A stretch of 64,000 nt of DNA from a virus, in the IMG/VR virus record IMGVR_UViG_3300046694_000196, positions 62,001 to 126,000 of that record; one strand, written 5' to 3'. The notes under the pieces are model-generated. The model saw nothing but the letters and a program-made list of their open reading frames with translations. It made no database searches and was not told where the DNA came from. Of this stretch, positions 38,399-45,760 are shown piece after piece (position 1 is the first letter of the stretch; every line of letters starts with the position of its first letter). The position numbers were made by a program, and so were the translations under genes.

Positions 38399-38570
38399 GT
38401 ACGCGGTAGAGGCGAAGACGGGTGACGGGAACGTCGTCCACGTCCTGAACCCCGAGACCCACGGCGTGACATTCGAGAGTCACTCGTCGGCGGCCAGGAC
38501 GGCCGAGACGATCGGGAAGCTCCTCGAGCACTCCGCGAGGGTGTCAGTAGTGACGGTGACGATGCACTGA
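38379..38570 (+). CDS. Small hypothetical protein (63 aa)
   Basis: ATG 38379 after GGGAGAGAAG. 63 residues, mixed alpha/beta (YAVEAKTGDGNVVHVLNPETHG). No family recognised. Confidence 0.4.
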   Translation: MRDASHRYAVEAKTGDGNVVHVLNPETHGVTFESHSSAARTAETIGKLLEHSARVSVVTVTMH

Positions 38571-38589
38571 ACATTCTTGAAAATAGTAG

Positions 38590-38618
38590 TTTACATTCTC
38601 TCCGGAATGGTATATCTT
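38590..38618 (+). promoter_or_regulatory. Promoter with palindromic spacer
   Basis: TTTACA (38590-38595), -10 candidates TATATC (38611) or TATCTT (38613). The spacer has ATTCTCTCCGGAAT, an ATTC-N6-GAAT dyad. Confidence 0.5.
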
Positions 38619-38648
38619 AGAATTATCAAATCGGAAAGGAACACCGCA

Positions 38649-38897
38649 ATGCTGACTTTCAAAGAATTCCAGGACACCAAGGTCTTCTACGAGGACCTCG
38701 CGACAGTCATGACCGACTACGACGAGGAGCTCCGCGGGGTCGCAGGGTACGTCTACGCAGGCTACCTCTACATCGACAGGGACTCGGACGAATATCACCT
38801 GATACTCTGCTGTGACGAGTACTGGGACAAAGAGCTCGGAGTGCTTGAGAAGACGCTGTACGACGAGTGGTACGCGCCGGAACACGAGGGAGAGTGA
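38649..38897 (+). CDS. Small acidic protein (82 aa)
   Basis: ATG 38649 after GGAAAGGAACACCGCA. 82 residues with two acidic helices and a Tyr-rich middle (YVYAGYLYIDRDSDEYH). No family recognised. Confidence 0.45.
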   Translation: MLTFKEFQDTKVFYEDLATVMTDYDEELRGVAGYVYAGYLYIDRDSDEYHLILCCDEYWDKELGVLEKTLYDEWYAPEHEGE

Positions 38898-38898
38898 C

Positions 38899-39228
38899 AT
38901 GACGAACTACCCTACTGCAGCGATGATCGTGGAGCGCCTCATCGTGAAGCGAGTGATCGCCGACCTGCTCGAGAAGTATCCGGGACCGATCACCGTGAAC
39001 GACGGTGAGGAAGACGTGCTCACTTCTCGGTCTGAGTCGGAGATATACGCTGCGATGTTCTCGACCTACGAAGACATCCTGCTCTTTGACGTGAAAGACG
39101 ACCCCTGGAGCTTCGTACACTTCATCTACGGCAATGACGGTACCGACGTCATCCACGACTACGGGATGCGCATAGAGGGCGTGATGGCTCCCATCAACGC
39201 CTGGATCGACGGAGGGATGGGCACGTGA
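38899..39228 (+). CDS. Hypothetical protein (109 aa), tandem paralogue
   Basis: ATG 38899. 109 residues; residues ~30-80 (YPGPITVNDGEEDVLTSRSESEIYAAMF ... LLFDVKDDPWSF) resemble the next protein's ITVDGEEFIRCPRGDDYASAF ... LMVYDPRAGF, so these two genes look like a tandem duplication. Function unknown. Overlaps the next GTG by four bases. Confidence 0.5.
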   Translation: MTNYPTAAMIVERLIVKRVIADLLEKYPGPITVNDGEEDVLTSRSESEIYAAMFSTYEDILLFDVKDDPWSFVHFIYGNDGTDVIHDYGMRIEGVMAPINAWIDGGMGT

Positions 39229-39572
39229 CCGGCTTCACATACAGGCCTCCCCTGGCCATGACAGACCGACACGTAGTAGACATGGCCCGTGCCCTGCTCG
39301 ACATGCGAGAGGTGGAGGTGACTCCCGCGTCCATGTTCGAGGCAGTAGAAGCCGTCCTCGACGACCTCTTCGCTGCGCTGGACGACGAGCCCTGGGCGAT
39401 CATCACGGTCGACGGCGAGGAGTTCATCCGCTGCCCTCGGGGCGATGACTACGCGTCCGCCTTCGACGACACCGTGGCCCGCGTCGGCGGCGAGGTGTCC
39501 CTGATGGTGTACGACCCTAGAGCAGGTTTCCACGTGCGGCAGGTCACTACGGTGACGGCGCACAAGTCATAG
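39225..39572 (+). CDS. Hypothetical protein (115 aa), tandem paralogue
   Basis: GTG start overlapping the previous stop. 115 residues; shares the 'TVxDGEE' core and downstream layout with the gene before it. No family recognised. Confidence 0.5.
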   Translation: MTGFTYRPPLAMTDRHVVDMARALLDMREVEVTPASMFEAVEAVLDDLFAALDDEPWAIITVDGEEFIRCPRGDDYASAFDDTVARVGGEVSLMVYDPRAGFHVRQVTTVTAHKS

Positions 39573-39582
39573 GAGAAGAGAC

Positions 39583-39642
39583 GTGGACGACACGGCGATC
39601 AGAGACATCTTCGTCAAGAAGATCATGGAGTCAGGCGAGTGA
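39583..39642 (+). CDS. Very small peptide (19 aa)
   Basis: GTG after AGGAGAAGAGAC; 19 residues (DDTAIRDIFVKKIMESGE). Its stop overlaps the next GTG. It may be a leader that couples translation rather than a functional protein. Confidence 0.25.
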   Translation: MDDTAIRDIFVKKIMESGE

Positions 39643-40145
39643 CCAAGACACGAGAAGAACTCAAGGCGGCGGCGATCAGCGTCATACGGGGCTGCGGCTG
39701 GAAAGCCGGCGACCGCTTGTCACTGCACTCGGTGTCGGAACTCATGGTCGCCCTTGCCTGGCAGCTGCAGGATAATCTTGACGAAGATGTCGAAGTCACT
39801 GTCTTGAAGAAAGCTGCGCGGGTCGCCCGGGACTTCGGAGACGAAGAATTCAGGACGGGCGAGAAGGGGTTCATCCGGGGAGTAGCCTACGCCTCTGAGT
39901 CGATCGCGCTGGCGATAGAGGACCTCTCGGGATCAGATCTCGACTCTCCTGACGTAACAGAGCAGCTGCGAGACAGGGTCGAGGGACTCGAGGCAGACCT
40001 CGACAGTGCCGTGGCGGTTGCCTGGTGCAGGGGAGCGATTGACTGGGTGAAACTCAACTACCCGTCTCACGCCGCCCGCCTGGAAGAGACATTCCCGTCT
40101 GCGGGCGTAGAGTACGAATACCTACCGAGAGGACGACTGACATGA
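39639..40145 (+). CDS. Hypothetical protein (168 aa)
   Basis: GTG 39639. 168 residues, helical with Ala/Leu repeats and an acidic C-terminal part (LRDRVEGLEADLDSAVAVAWCRG). No family recognised. Confidence 0.45.
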   Translation: MTKTREELKAAAISVIRGCGWKAGDRLSLHSVSELMVALAWQLQDNLDEDVEVTVLKKAARVARDFGDEEFRTGEKGFIRGVAYASESIALAIEDLSGSDLDSPDVTEQLRDRVEGLEADLDSAVAVAWCRGAIDWVKLNYPSHAARLEETFPSAGVEYEYLPRGRLT

Positions 40146-40522
40146 ACGAGCACATAGAGCTAGAAGACCTATTACTGATCCCTAAAGAACTGACGGATGA
40201 GGAATGGGCCAAAGTAAAGTACAATGTTGATCGAAAGGCAAATCCTGATATCCCACTGTGGCGCATTCAGGAAGCAGTCAAGTACGCGGAGTTCATCGCA
40301 GGGCATCGGGGACAGGCAATGCTCAACAAAGCTCTTTCTTCACAGAATGCTGCCAAACGTCACTTCTACGATGACGCCGAGGACTTCGCCTACATGACCG
40401 GTGACTACGCCTCGCGGGCCGAAGTTGTCTTCCTGCGAGACATCGACGGGACCGGCAGCATGCACCCCTGTGCCGAAGGCGACTCGGGTGCCGTAGAATA
40501 CGTACCTAGAGAGGACGACTGA
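40142..40522 (+). CDS. Hypothetical protein (126 aa)
   Basis: ATG overlaps the previous stop. 126 residues, charged; middle is less GC-rich in codon use. No family recognised. Confidence 0.4.
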   Translation: MNEHIELEDLLLIPKELTDEEWAKVKYNVDRKANPDIPLWRIQEAVKYAEFIAGHRGQAMLNKALSSQNAAKRHFYDDAEDFAYMTGDYASRAEVVFLRDIDGTGSMHPCAEGDSGAVEYVPREDD

Positions 40523-40523
40523 C

Positions 40524-40934
40524 ATGAACAAGTACGTGCAGACACTGCGAGGCCTCCAGGAAGCGAGGCGCGCCAACCGCACGGTCGATGTGCACAGCGT
40601 AGTGAAGGCCGTCGTCGACGCCATCGCTGACTCTGTAGAGACTCCCCAGGCCGCCTGGTACGAAGACAGCACGGGCTGCTTCCACCTGAGCCTCGACGTC
40701 GCCATCATCGAAGAGAACGCCGCGGAGAACGGACACCGGGTTCACTACCTGTACGGACGACCCGTCGAGCCCGCGGTGCGCGAGGACGACATCGAGAACG
40801 TAGAGGAAGCGGTCATGGGAATGGACTGGTTAGGAACTGGCTCCGACTCCGCGTCCGCTGACAGGGAGAGAGCGGCTGCTGAACGCAGCTGGGAAAAGAT
40901 CAAGGCGTACCTGCGGGGAGGCGATCATGGCTAA
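40524..40934 (+). CDS. Hypothetical protein (136 aa)
   Basis: 136 residues starting two bases after the previous stop. Helical with an acidic C-terminus and HSVVKAVVDAIADS helix near residue 25. The end overlaps the next ATG by 8 bases. No family recognised. Confidence 0.45.
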   Translation: MNKYVQTLRGLQEARRANRTVDVHSVVKAVVDAIADSVETPQAAWYEDSTGCFHLSLDVAIIEENAAENGHRVHYLYGRPVEPAVREDDIENVEEAVMGMDWLGTGSDSASADRERAAAERSWEKIKAYLRGGDHG

Positions 40935-41103
40935 GGTCCTTCACCTGTTGAGTGCCGGCCTGATGGCCCTGCTGATGATAGTCCTGCTGCTCACTTTCGC
41001 GGCGCCTCACACGTACAGCGTCAAGTGTGGTGCTGAACAGGGAGCCTGCCAGGAAGTGATCAGCTACGGCTGGTTCTGGGTGACGTCGGGAGGAGATCGA
41101 TGA
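40927..41103 (+). CDS. Small exported/membrane protein (58 aa)
   Basis: ATG 40927. Residues ~9-28 form a hydrophobic helix (SAGLMALLMIVLLLTFAAP), then a short tail with two cysteines (VKCGAEQGACQEV). Could be a single-pass or signal-anchored protein. Unknown. Confidence 0.45.
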   Translation: MAKVLHLLSAGLMALLMIVLLLTFAAPHTYSVKCGAEQGACQEVISYGWFWVTSGGDR

Positions 41104-41426
41104 GCGTGACTCGACTGAGAGAACTCGTCACGTCCTGGAGAGACAAGCACGGAGACCCGAACGGCGCTCCGTACGAGCAGGGCCAGTGGGACATGGCACA
41201 GAGGGTCCTGGGCAGCCTCCGAGAGGAAGGGTACTCGATGCGGCCGATCACCGAGGCTCCCCGTGACAGGACCGTGCTCGGGTGGGGGCCGCACATAGGC
41301 TTCTCGCTGGTGTACTGGGACAGGCACGGCGACCAGTTCCAGAAAGTAGACCTGGGCTCGCCGTACCGCTTCGGCAAGGATGCCGTCACCCACTTCACCC
41401 TGCTGCCCGAGAAACCCGAACTCTGA
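41100..41426 (+). CDS. Hypothetical protein (108 aa)
   Basis: ATG overlaps the previous stop. 108 residues; SMRPITEAPRDRTVLGWGPHIGFSLVYWDRHGDQF resembles DUF551-type phage proteins that carry P-x-x-E-x-P and a conserved Trp. Function unknown. Confidence 0.5.
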   Translation: MSVTRLRELVTSWRDKHGDPNGAPYEQGQWDMAQRVLGSLREEGYSMRPITEAPRDRTVLGWGPHIGFSLVYWDRHGDQFQKVDLGSPYRFGKDAVTHFTLLPEKPEL

Positions 41427-41436
41427 GAGAATAACT

Positions 41437-42006
41437 ATGACGATAAGTGACGCGATGATAAAGGCGCTGGAGTGGAGGCCCGTCGAACCCTATGATTTTT
41501 GTAAGGCTAGATGGTTCGCGATACATGCATATGGCGGCTATCACATTGAGGAGCGCGATACGAACGGCATGGGGCGCATACGCTACTTCACGATCCCTGT
41601 CAAAGCTCTTACCGAATACCTCACATTCGATGAAGCCGTTGCATCTGTTCAGGCCGACTACGAACAGCGCATCCGCTCCGCTCTCTCCACATCCCAAAGC
41701 GGCCCCTCACACATAAATCCTGAACTGGAACCAGGCGAATACGTCGTCACAATCGCTACCAAAGGCGGCGCGGTCCAGATTAATGGACAGGTCAATCCTG
41801 CGCCTGAGGTGGCTGCGCTTAGGGCTGAGAACGAGCGGCTGCGGGATGCACTCCGCAAGATCATTCGACAAGATGACACCGGACCCATGGTCTACAAACC
41901 CAGTAGAAACGGTCCTTCGCAAGCAATCGGTGGATCGAAAGGAAAGTTTGCGGCAATCGCCCGGACTGCCCTCGATGAACGTGAGGGCCGAGTCGATGGC
42001 GACTAA
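41437..42006 (+). CDS. Phage protein resembling rhizobial prophage genes (189 aa)
   Basis: ATG 41437. 189 residues with lower GC and different codon choice from its neighbours. N-terminal WRPVEPYDFCKARWF and the block YFTIPVKALTEYLTFDEAVASVQADYEQRI, then VAALRAENERLRDALRKII (coiled coil), resemble small proteins of rhizobial temperate phages; that is from pattern memory. Likely acquired. Overlaps the HNH gene by 11 bases. Confidence 0.5.
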   Translation: MTISDAMIKALEWRPVEPYDFCKARWFAIHAYGGYHIEERDTNGMGRIRYFTIPVKALTEYLTFDEAVASVQADYEQRIRSALSTSQSGPSHINPELEPGEYVVTIATKGGAVQINGQVNPAPEVAALRAENERLRDALRKIIRQDDTGPMVYKPSRNGPSQAIGGSKGKFAAIARTALDEREGRVDGD

Positions 42007-42280
42007 CCCGCGCGCCAAGTGGCGTGACCGGTTACGAGAACTCCGAGGCTCGAAGTGCTGCTACTGCGAGCGCGAGACCGTCCCCAACGTGCACGGGGCT
42101 CCCGAGCCGCTCTCTGAGACGCTCGAGCACCTGCACAGGGTCGAAGACGGCGGCGTCACCGAGCTGCACAACCTGACCATAGCGTGCTGGGAGTGCAACT
42201 CCGGCCGCGGACGCATCGACTGGCTGGTCTACAAGTCCTACAGGATGGGAGAGCTCACGGAGATCTGTGAGCTGGTATAG
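41996..42280 (+). CDS. HNH endonuclease
   Basis: 94 residues. CCYCERE (about residue 22), EHLHRVEDGGVTELHNLTIACWECN (His, Asn, His of the HNH core with a closing Cys pair) match HNH nucleases. Small free-standing HNH genes may be homing enzymes or packaging nucleases. Together with the gene before it, it may be an imported pair. Confidence 0.82.
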   Translation: MATNPRAKWRDRLRELRGSKCCYCERETVPNVHGAPEPLSETLEHLHRVEDGGVTELHNLTIACWECNSGRGRIDWLVYKSYRMGELTEICELV

Positions 42281-42344
42281 TGACATATGAGTAACAGTCG
42301 TCGAGAATCGTACAGAAATAGTGTAACGATCTGAATTCTATGGG

Positions 42345-42373
42345 TTGACAGGCTTTTCAGGTAGTGGTATAAT
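42345..42373 (+). promoter_or_regulatory. Strong promoter of structured RNA B
   Basis: TTGACA (42345-42350), 17-base spacer, TATAAT (42368-42373). The 10 bases before TTGACA match those of the RNA A promoter at 2123. Confidence 0.8.
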
Positions 42374-42379
42374 AGACCC

Positions 42380-42600
42380 ATCGTCTAGGCTGAATGACTC
42401 CGACAGAAGTACGAAGCTTGCTTCGACTTGAGCTTGCTCAAGCAGGCGACGTAAACGCGTAGCGAAAGACGAGCCGTAGCAACCGAGTAGCTGAAGCAGT
42501 CTGATTGACTTCCGTATCAATGACAAAGTGTGTCCTCCGGACCCGCATTCAACCGCGACTCGCGACCCTCCGGGTCGGGCTCCGCCAACGCTGGTGTAAC
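42380..42600 (+). ncRNA. Structured phage RNA B (paralogue of RNA A)
   Basis: About 220 nt with no credible gene. The segments 42412-42442 (two tandem CUUG hairpins) and 42510-42545 are identical to RNA A (2187-2217 and 2283-2318), and AACGCGTAGCGA (42454-42465) is shared. Between them sequence differs but a helix around AACGCGTAGCGA is still possible (GGC-CGT/ACG-GCC). The UCC-triloop hairpin is GACCC-TCC-GGGTC (42564-42576), a compensated A/T change against RNA A. Ends are estimated. Function unknown. Confidence 0.7.
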
Positions 42601-42678
42601 ATGATATCTCTGATAGGAGTGGTCACCCTCGTGGCCGCGGCGTACTTCATAGTGACCGACCCGAAGAGGGACAGGTGA
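42601..42678 (+). CDS. Very small membrane peptide (25 aa)
   Basis: ATG 42601; MISLIGVVTLVAAAYFIV forms one hydrophobic helix, then TDPKRDR. Directly behind RNA B. Stop overlaps the next ATG. Low confidence because of size. Confidence 0.35.
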   Translation: MISLIGVVTLVAAAYFIVTDPKRDR

Positions 42679-42785
42679 TGCTCGAATTGCTGATCGTCGT
42701 TCTCGCAGCAACCGTGTTCGTCGTGTTGTTCTCCAAGTTTCTGGACTGGTTCTTGGACTGGTTTTTCTTTGGAGGCCCGATGTGA
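42678..42785 (+). CDS. Small membrane peptide (35 aa)
   Basis: ATG overlaps the previous stop by one base. LELLIVVLAATVFVVLF helix followed by an aromatic amphipathic segment (FLDWFLDWFFFGG). Its end overlaps the macrodomain GTG start. Function unknown. Confidence 0.4.
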   Translation: MLELLIVVLAATVFVVLFSKFLDWFLDWFFFGGPM

Positions 42786-43276
42786 TAACCTACGAGACCG
42801 GAGACATCACCTCCACCTACTGTCACGCGATAGCCCACGGCTGTAACATGCGAGGCAAGATGGGCGCCGGAGTGGCCCTGGCCATACGTCAGAAGTACCC
42901 TCGGGCGTACGACGAGTACCTCCGGTTACTCCCTGGCAGGAGCCTGGGCGACGTCATCACGGCCGAGTGTGACGGTAAGCTCATCGGCAACCTCCTCACG
43001 CAGGACCAGATCGGCCGTGACGGGAAACGGTACGCTTCTTACCCAGCAGTGTACAGGTCACTCATGGTGTTCACCACCTACTACAAGATGACCGGCGCAT
43101 CCACGACTGTAGACTCGTCACTGTCGCCCATCGCTATACCGAAGGTCGGCTGCGGGCTGGGAGGCCTCAGGTGGGACTACGGACAAGTCGGCGTGAAGCG
43201 CATAGTCGAGGAAGTGTCCCGCCTGACGGGAGTCGACTTCGTAGTGTACTCAGACCGCCGAGAAGACTGGAAATGA
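42782..43276 (+). CDS. Macrodomain protein, Poa1p/TARG1-like
   Basis: 164 residues, GTG start inside the end of the membrane peptide gene. YETGDITSTYCHAIAHGCNMRGKMGAGVALAIRQKYP is the ADP-ribose loop of the Poa1p/TARG1 branch, and PIAIPKVGCGLGGLRWDYGQV is the second loop. This branch removes ADP-ribose from acidic residues or hydrolyses ADP-ribose phosphate. Complements the other macrodomain at 29008. Confidence 0.9.
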   Translation: MITYETGDITSTYCHAIAHGCNMRGKMGAGVALAIRQKYPRAYDEYLRLLPGRSLGDVITAECDGKLIGNLLTQDQIGRDGKRYASYPAVYRSLMVFTTYYKMTGASTTVDSSLSPIAIPKVGCGLGGLRWDYGQVGVKRIVEEVSRLTGVDFVVYSDRREDWK

Positions 43277-43280
43277 ACGG

Positions 43281-43307
43281 TTGACATTCTCGACGCAGCT
43301 TGATACA
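43281..43307 (+). promoter_or_regulatory. Promoter
   Basis: TTGACA (43281-43286); GATACA (43302-43307) is the best -10, spacer 15. ATTCTCGA lies in the spacer. Confidence 0.45.
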
Positions 43308-43335
43308 GCTGGTACGAGAAACGGAAAGGACGACA

Positions 43336-43899
43336 ATGTTTCAGAGAGTAGACTTCACCGAGGCGCAGCTCGCGAACATCGAGAAGCTGCGTGCTTTCCT
43401 GCAGGACCTACCGGGCCGTAACTTCGATCACAGTTACTGGAACGGGTGGTCCGGGGCTAGCGACCACGCTCCCGTCGTCGTGGAGGACGTCAACGTCTGT
43501 GGCACGTCGGCGTGCATCGGCGGCTGGGCGGTCATAGTGGGTGAACTCGCTCCATACGCGGTCGTCGGCAATGAGGTCGTCTTTCTGGACAGGGTAAATT
43601 TCGGAAAGGTCGCCGGCGAGTGGCTCGGCCTGACCGACAGGCGCAGCCAGACAGCTCTGTTCTGGCCCATGGACGCCTACGACCTCGTCCGTAACTTGCC
43701 GATGACTTACTTCAGTGAGATCGGTTCTCGCGAGCGCGAAGAGATCATTGAGCTGCAGTATGGCGGCTTCCTACACAGTGACACGACTCCGCAGCAGGCC
43801 GCGGCATTCCTCGCGAGGATGGCCGCAGAGGGAGGCGTCGACATCGCCTGGTGGAGAGACATCAAGAAGGACAACGGGGAGACTCAAAGTGACCACTAG
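43336..43899 (+). CDS. Hypothetical protein (187 aa)
   Basis: ATG 43336 after GGAAAGGACGACA. 187 residues with VCGTSACIGGWAV (a Cys-Gly-rich loop) at about residue 57, and two helical C-terminal blocks. The loop resembles the CCLGVAG loop of the two genes after it, so they may share ancestry. Function unknown. Confidence 0.5.
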   Translation: MFQRVDFTEAQLANIEKLRAFLQDLPGRNFDHSYWNGWSGASDHAPVVVEDVNVCGTSACIGGWAVIVGELAPYAVVGNEVVFLDRVNFGKVAGEWLGLTDRRSQTALFWPMDAYDLVRNLPMTYFSEIGSREREEIIELQYGGFLHSDTTPQQAAAFLARMAAEGGVDIAWWRDIKKDNGETQSDH

Positions 43900-44254
43900 A
43901 GAACAAGACGAGAACATCAGGGTCTGGGTCGCCGCCCTGCGGTCGGGTGAATACAAGCAGGGCCGAGGCACCCTCTTCAACCCCAATGAATTTGGAGCAG
44001 ATGCTGGTCACTGCTGCCTCGGCGTCGCCGGGCGAGTGGTGTGTCATATCGATGACGTCACCCTGGCCGAAGGCGGGGGCTACGGCCAGGTAATGGACGC
44101 TGTGGGTCTGTCTTCGACGCTGGGGTTCTTCAGTGACAAAGACGGGCGAAGACTGTCTCTGGCCCTGCTCAATGACTTCAATGACGATCGACGCCTGAAC
44201 TTCAACCAGATCGCAGACCTCATCGAGTCGCGGCCGAAGGGACTTTTCATATGA
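43889..44254 (+). CDS. Hypothetical protein (121 aa), tandem paralogue
   Basis: GTG 43889. Shares its opening (TTREQD) and the CCLGVAG and FxxIADLIESRPxGLF blocks with the next gene, so these two arose by tandem duplication. Function unknown. Confidence 0.55.
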   Translation: MTTREQDENIRVWVAALRSGEYKQGRGTLFNPNEFGADAGHCCLGVAGRVVCHIDDVTLAEGGGYGQVMDAVGLSSTLGFFSDKDGRRLSLALLNDFNDDRRLNFNQIADLIESRPKGLFI

Positions 44255-44622
44255 CCACACGAGAACAAGACGTGAAGATCGAGGCGTGGGTGGAGGCGCT
44301 CCGTTCCGGCAAGTACGCCCAGACACGCGGCGAGCTCTGCAGGATCCGCGACGACGGCTCACCCTCTTACTGCTGCCTCGGCGTCGCTGGTTCTCTCCTG
44401 GGAATCGCTGACGAGGCCATGCAGCGCGGTCTAGACGTCGAGATCGGCACGATAGGACCGAACGAGACTTACGAGAAGGTCAAGGACGCTTACGGCCTGA
44501 CTTCTACTCTGGGTAGGTATGCCAGAAGTGCGCTCTACACCCACAACGATACCCACCAGTGGACCTTCGAAGAGATCGCGGACCTCATCGAGTCACGCCC
44601 GGAGGGTCTCTTCGTTGACTGA
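44251..44622 (+). CDS. Hypothetical protein (123 aa), tandem paralogue
   Basis: ATG overlaps the previous stop. Second copy of the duplicated pair; SYCCLGVAGSLLG and FEEIADLIESRPEGLFVD match the copy before it. Function unknown. Confidence 0.55.
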   Translation: MTTREQDVKIEAWVEALRSGKYAQTRGELCRIRDDGSPSYCCLGVAGSLLGIADEAMQRGLDVEIGTIGPNETYEKVKDAYGLTSTLGRYARSALYTHNDTHQWTFEEIADLIESRPEGLFVD

Positions 44623-45040
44623 CCTCCTCTACGCGCAGACCGGCCGGGCCATAACTGAAGCCATCGCTGCCGGGGAGTACTCGATCAAGTTCGTCGACCT
44701 CAATGACTACTGGCCAGAGCTCCTCTTGACCCTCCCGAAGTCCAAGTCATGGAACAGCGTGAGGGTCACTGCCACACTCCGATGGGACCACCTGCGGCTG
44801 AACTGGTTCTACGGTTGGAATGAGGGCAACCCGATATTCTCGACGGTCGACGTCAAGTTCGGTCTCTTCTCGAGTTACGAGCTCGAGCGTGAATTACTGT
44901 TCGACGTGGTACAGCTGACGATGATCGAGCGTGCCCTCTACGACGCGCTTGCCCGTAAGAACTCTGAGCTGGAGGCCGCGCACAAGGTCCGGGACCTCTC
45001 GATCGCCCGACGCCTGCAGAAATCTTTCGGTATCAGTTGA
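44615..45040 (+). CDS. Hypothetical protein (141 aa)
   Basis: TTG 44615 overlapping the previous stop by 8 bases. 141 residues, Trp/Leu-rich middle and a long charged C-terminal helix (ALYDALARKNSELEAAHKVRDLSIARR). No family recognised. Confidence 0.45.
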   Translation: MTDLLYAQTGRAITEAIAAGEYSIKFVDLNDYWPELLLTLPKSKSWNSVRVTATLRWDHLRLNWFYGWNEGNPIFSTVDVKFGLFSSYELERELLFDVVQLTMIERALYDALARKNSELEAAHKVRDLSIARRLQKSFGIS

Positions 45041-45063
45041 CACGCATCTAGAATTGGTATAGG
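45037..45063 (+). promoter_or_regulatory. Promoter
   Basis: TTGACA (45037-45042) overlaps the previous stop; TATAGG -10 at 45058-45063, spacer 15. Confidence 0.45.
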
Positions 45064-45087
45064 CTGGTAACAACAACGGAGGGTGAC

Positions 45088-45264
45088 ATGGTATTCGTAG
45101 TCATGACTGTGGCGTACCTCGGGCACGTCGAGCAGTTCAAGTTCCGCTCGAGAGACGTCGAGACCTGCGAGGGCAACCGGGCCTACGTGACCCGCCTCGT
45201 GGAGTCACAGGTCACGGACTCGAGGGTCTCTTACTCCTGCGAGGTCGAAGATGCAGCGCATTGA
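45088..45264 (+). CDS. Small Cys-containing protein, family of three
   Basis: ATG 45088 after GGAGGGTGAC. 58 residues with VVMTVAYLG, then VETCEGNRAYVTRL and YSCEVED: the same layout as 20255 and 33802. Probably membrane-linked. Overlaps the next tiny gene by 14 bases. Confidence 0.5.
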   Translation: MVFVVMTVAYLGHVEQFKFRSRDVETCEGNRAYVTRLVESQVTDSRVSYSCEVEDAAH

Positions 45265-45334
45265 CCTCTACTGGGTGTGCGTCGGCATAACCTTCGCTAT
45301 CATCGTCGTCTCCTGCCTGGTGCTGAGCTCATGA
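45251..45334 (+). CDS. Very small membrane peptide (27 aa)
   Basis: ATG inside the end of the previous gene. YWVCVGITFAIIVVSCLVLSS is one hydrophobic helix. Overlaps the next ATG by four bases. Confidence 0.4.
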   Translation: MQRIDLYWVCVGITFAIIVVSCLVLSS

Positions 45335-45480
45335 ACAAGTACTTCACTTTCGCGCTCGCGATCGCCATCAGTTTCGTCCTGTGCCTGCTGCTCGGGACAC
45401 CCATCGACGCCCGCTTGACCGGAGGCTTCGTCTTCGGGGGAGCCTACGCGTTCTTCCTTTCCTGGCTGGAGACACGATGA
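45331..45480 (+). CDS. Small membrane protein (49 aa)
   Basis: ATG 45331 overlaps the previous stop. Two hydrophobic segments (FALAIAISFVLCLLLG; GGFVFGGAYAFFLSWL). Part of a run of five tiny membrane genes before PnuC. Confidence 0.45.
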   Translation: MNKYFTFALAIAISFVLCLLLGTPIDARLTGGFVFGGAYAFFLSWLETR

Positions 45481-45632
45481 GAAACCTGCTCTACACGTAC
45501 CTCTCGGGAGCGGCCGGCATGGTCATAGCGTACTTCATGCTGGGTATCTTCGATCCGTCATACGTCATCGGGTTCGTAACGGGAGCGGCCATCCTCGCTT
45601 TCACGATCCGTACGGAGCTGTTTGGCCCATGA
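45477..45632 (+). CDS. Small membrane protein (51 aa)
   Basis: ATG 45477 overlaps the previous stop. Two helices (LSGAAGMVIAYFMLGIF; VIGFVTGAAILAFTI). Similar size and layout to the gene before it; perhaps paralogues. Confidence 0.45.
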   Translation: MRNLLYTYLSGAAGMVIAYFMLGIFDPSYVIGFVTGAAILAFTIRTELFGP

Positions 45633-45760
45633 GACGCCTAGGCTTCCTCGTTCTCGCGGTCGCAGTGGCGTTCACCGCGGTCTTCACCCTGATCGCCCGC
45701 TCTGAGCGACCGCTCAGCATGTCTCTCAATGCTTACCTAGAGGAGCAATCACTTGAATAG
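45629..45760 (+). CDS. Small membrane peptide (43 aa)
   Basis: ATG 45629 overlaps the previous stop. One N-terminal helix (GFLVLAVAVAFTAVFTLI), then a soluble tail. Overlaps the PnuC TTG start by 8 bases. Confidence 0.4.
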   Translation: MRRLGFLVLAVAVAFTAVFTLIARSERPLSMSLNAYLEEQSLE

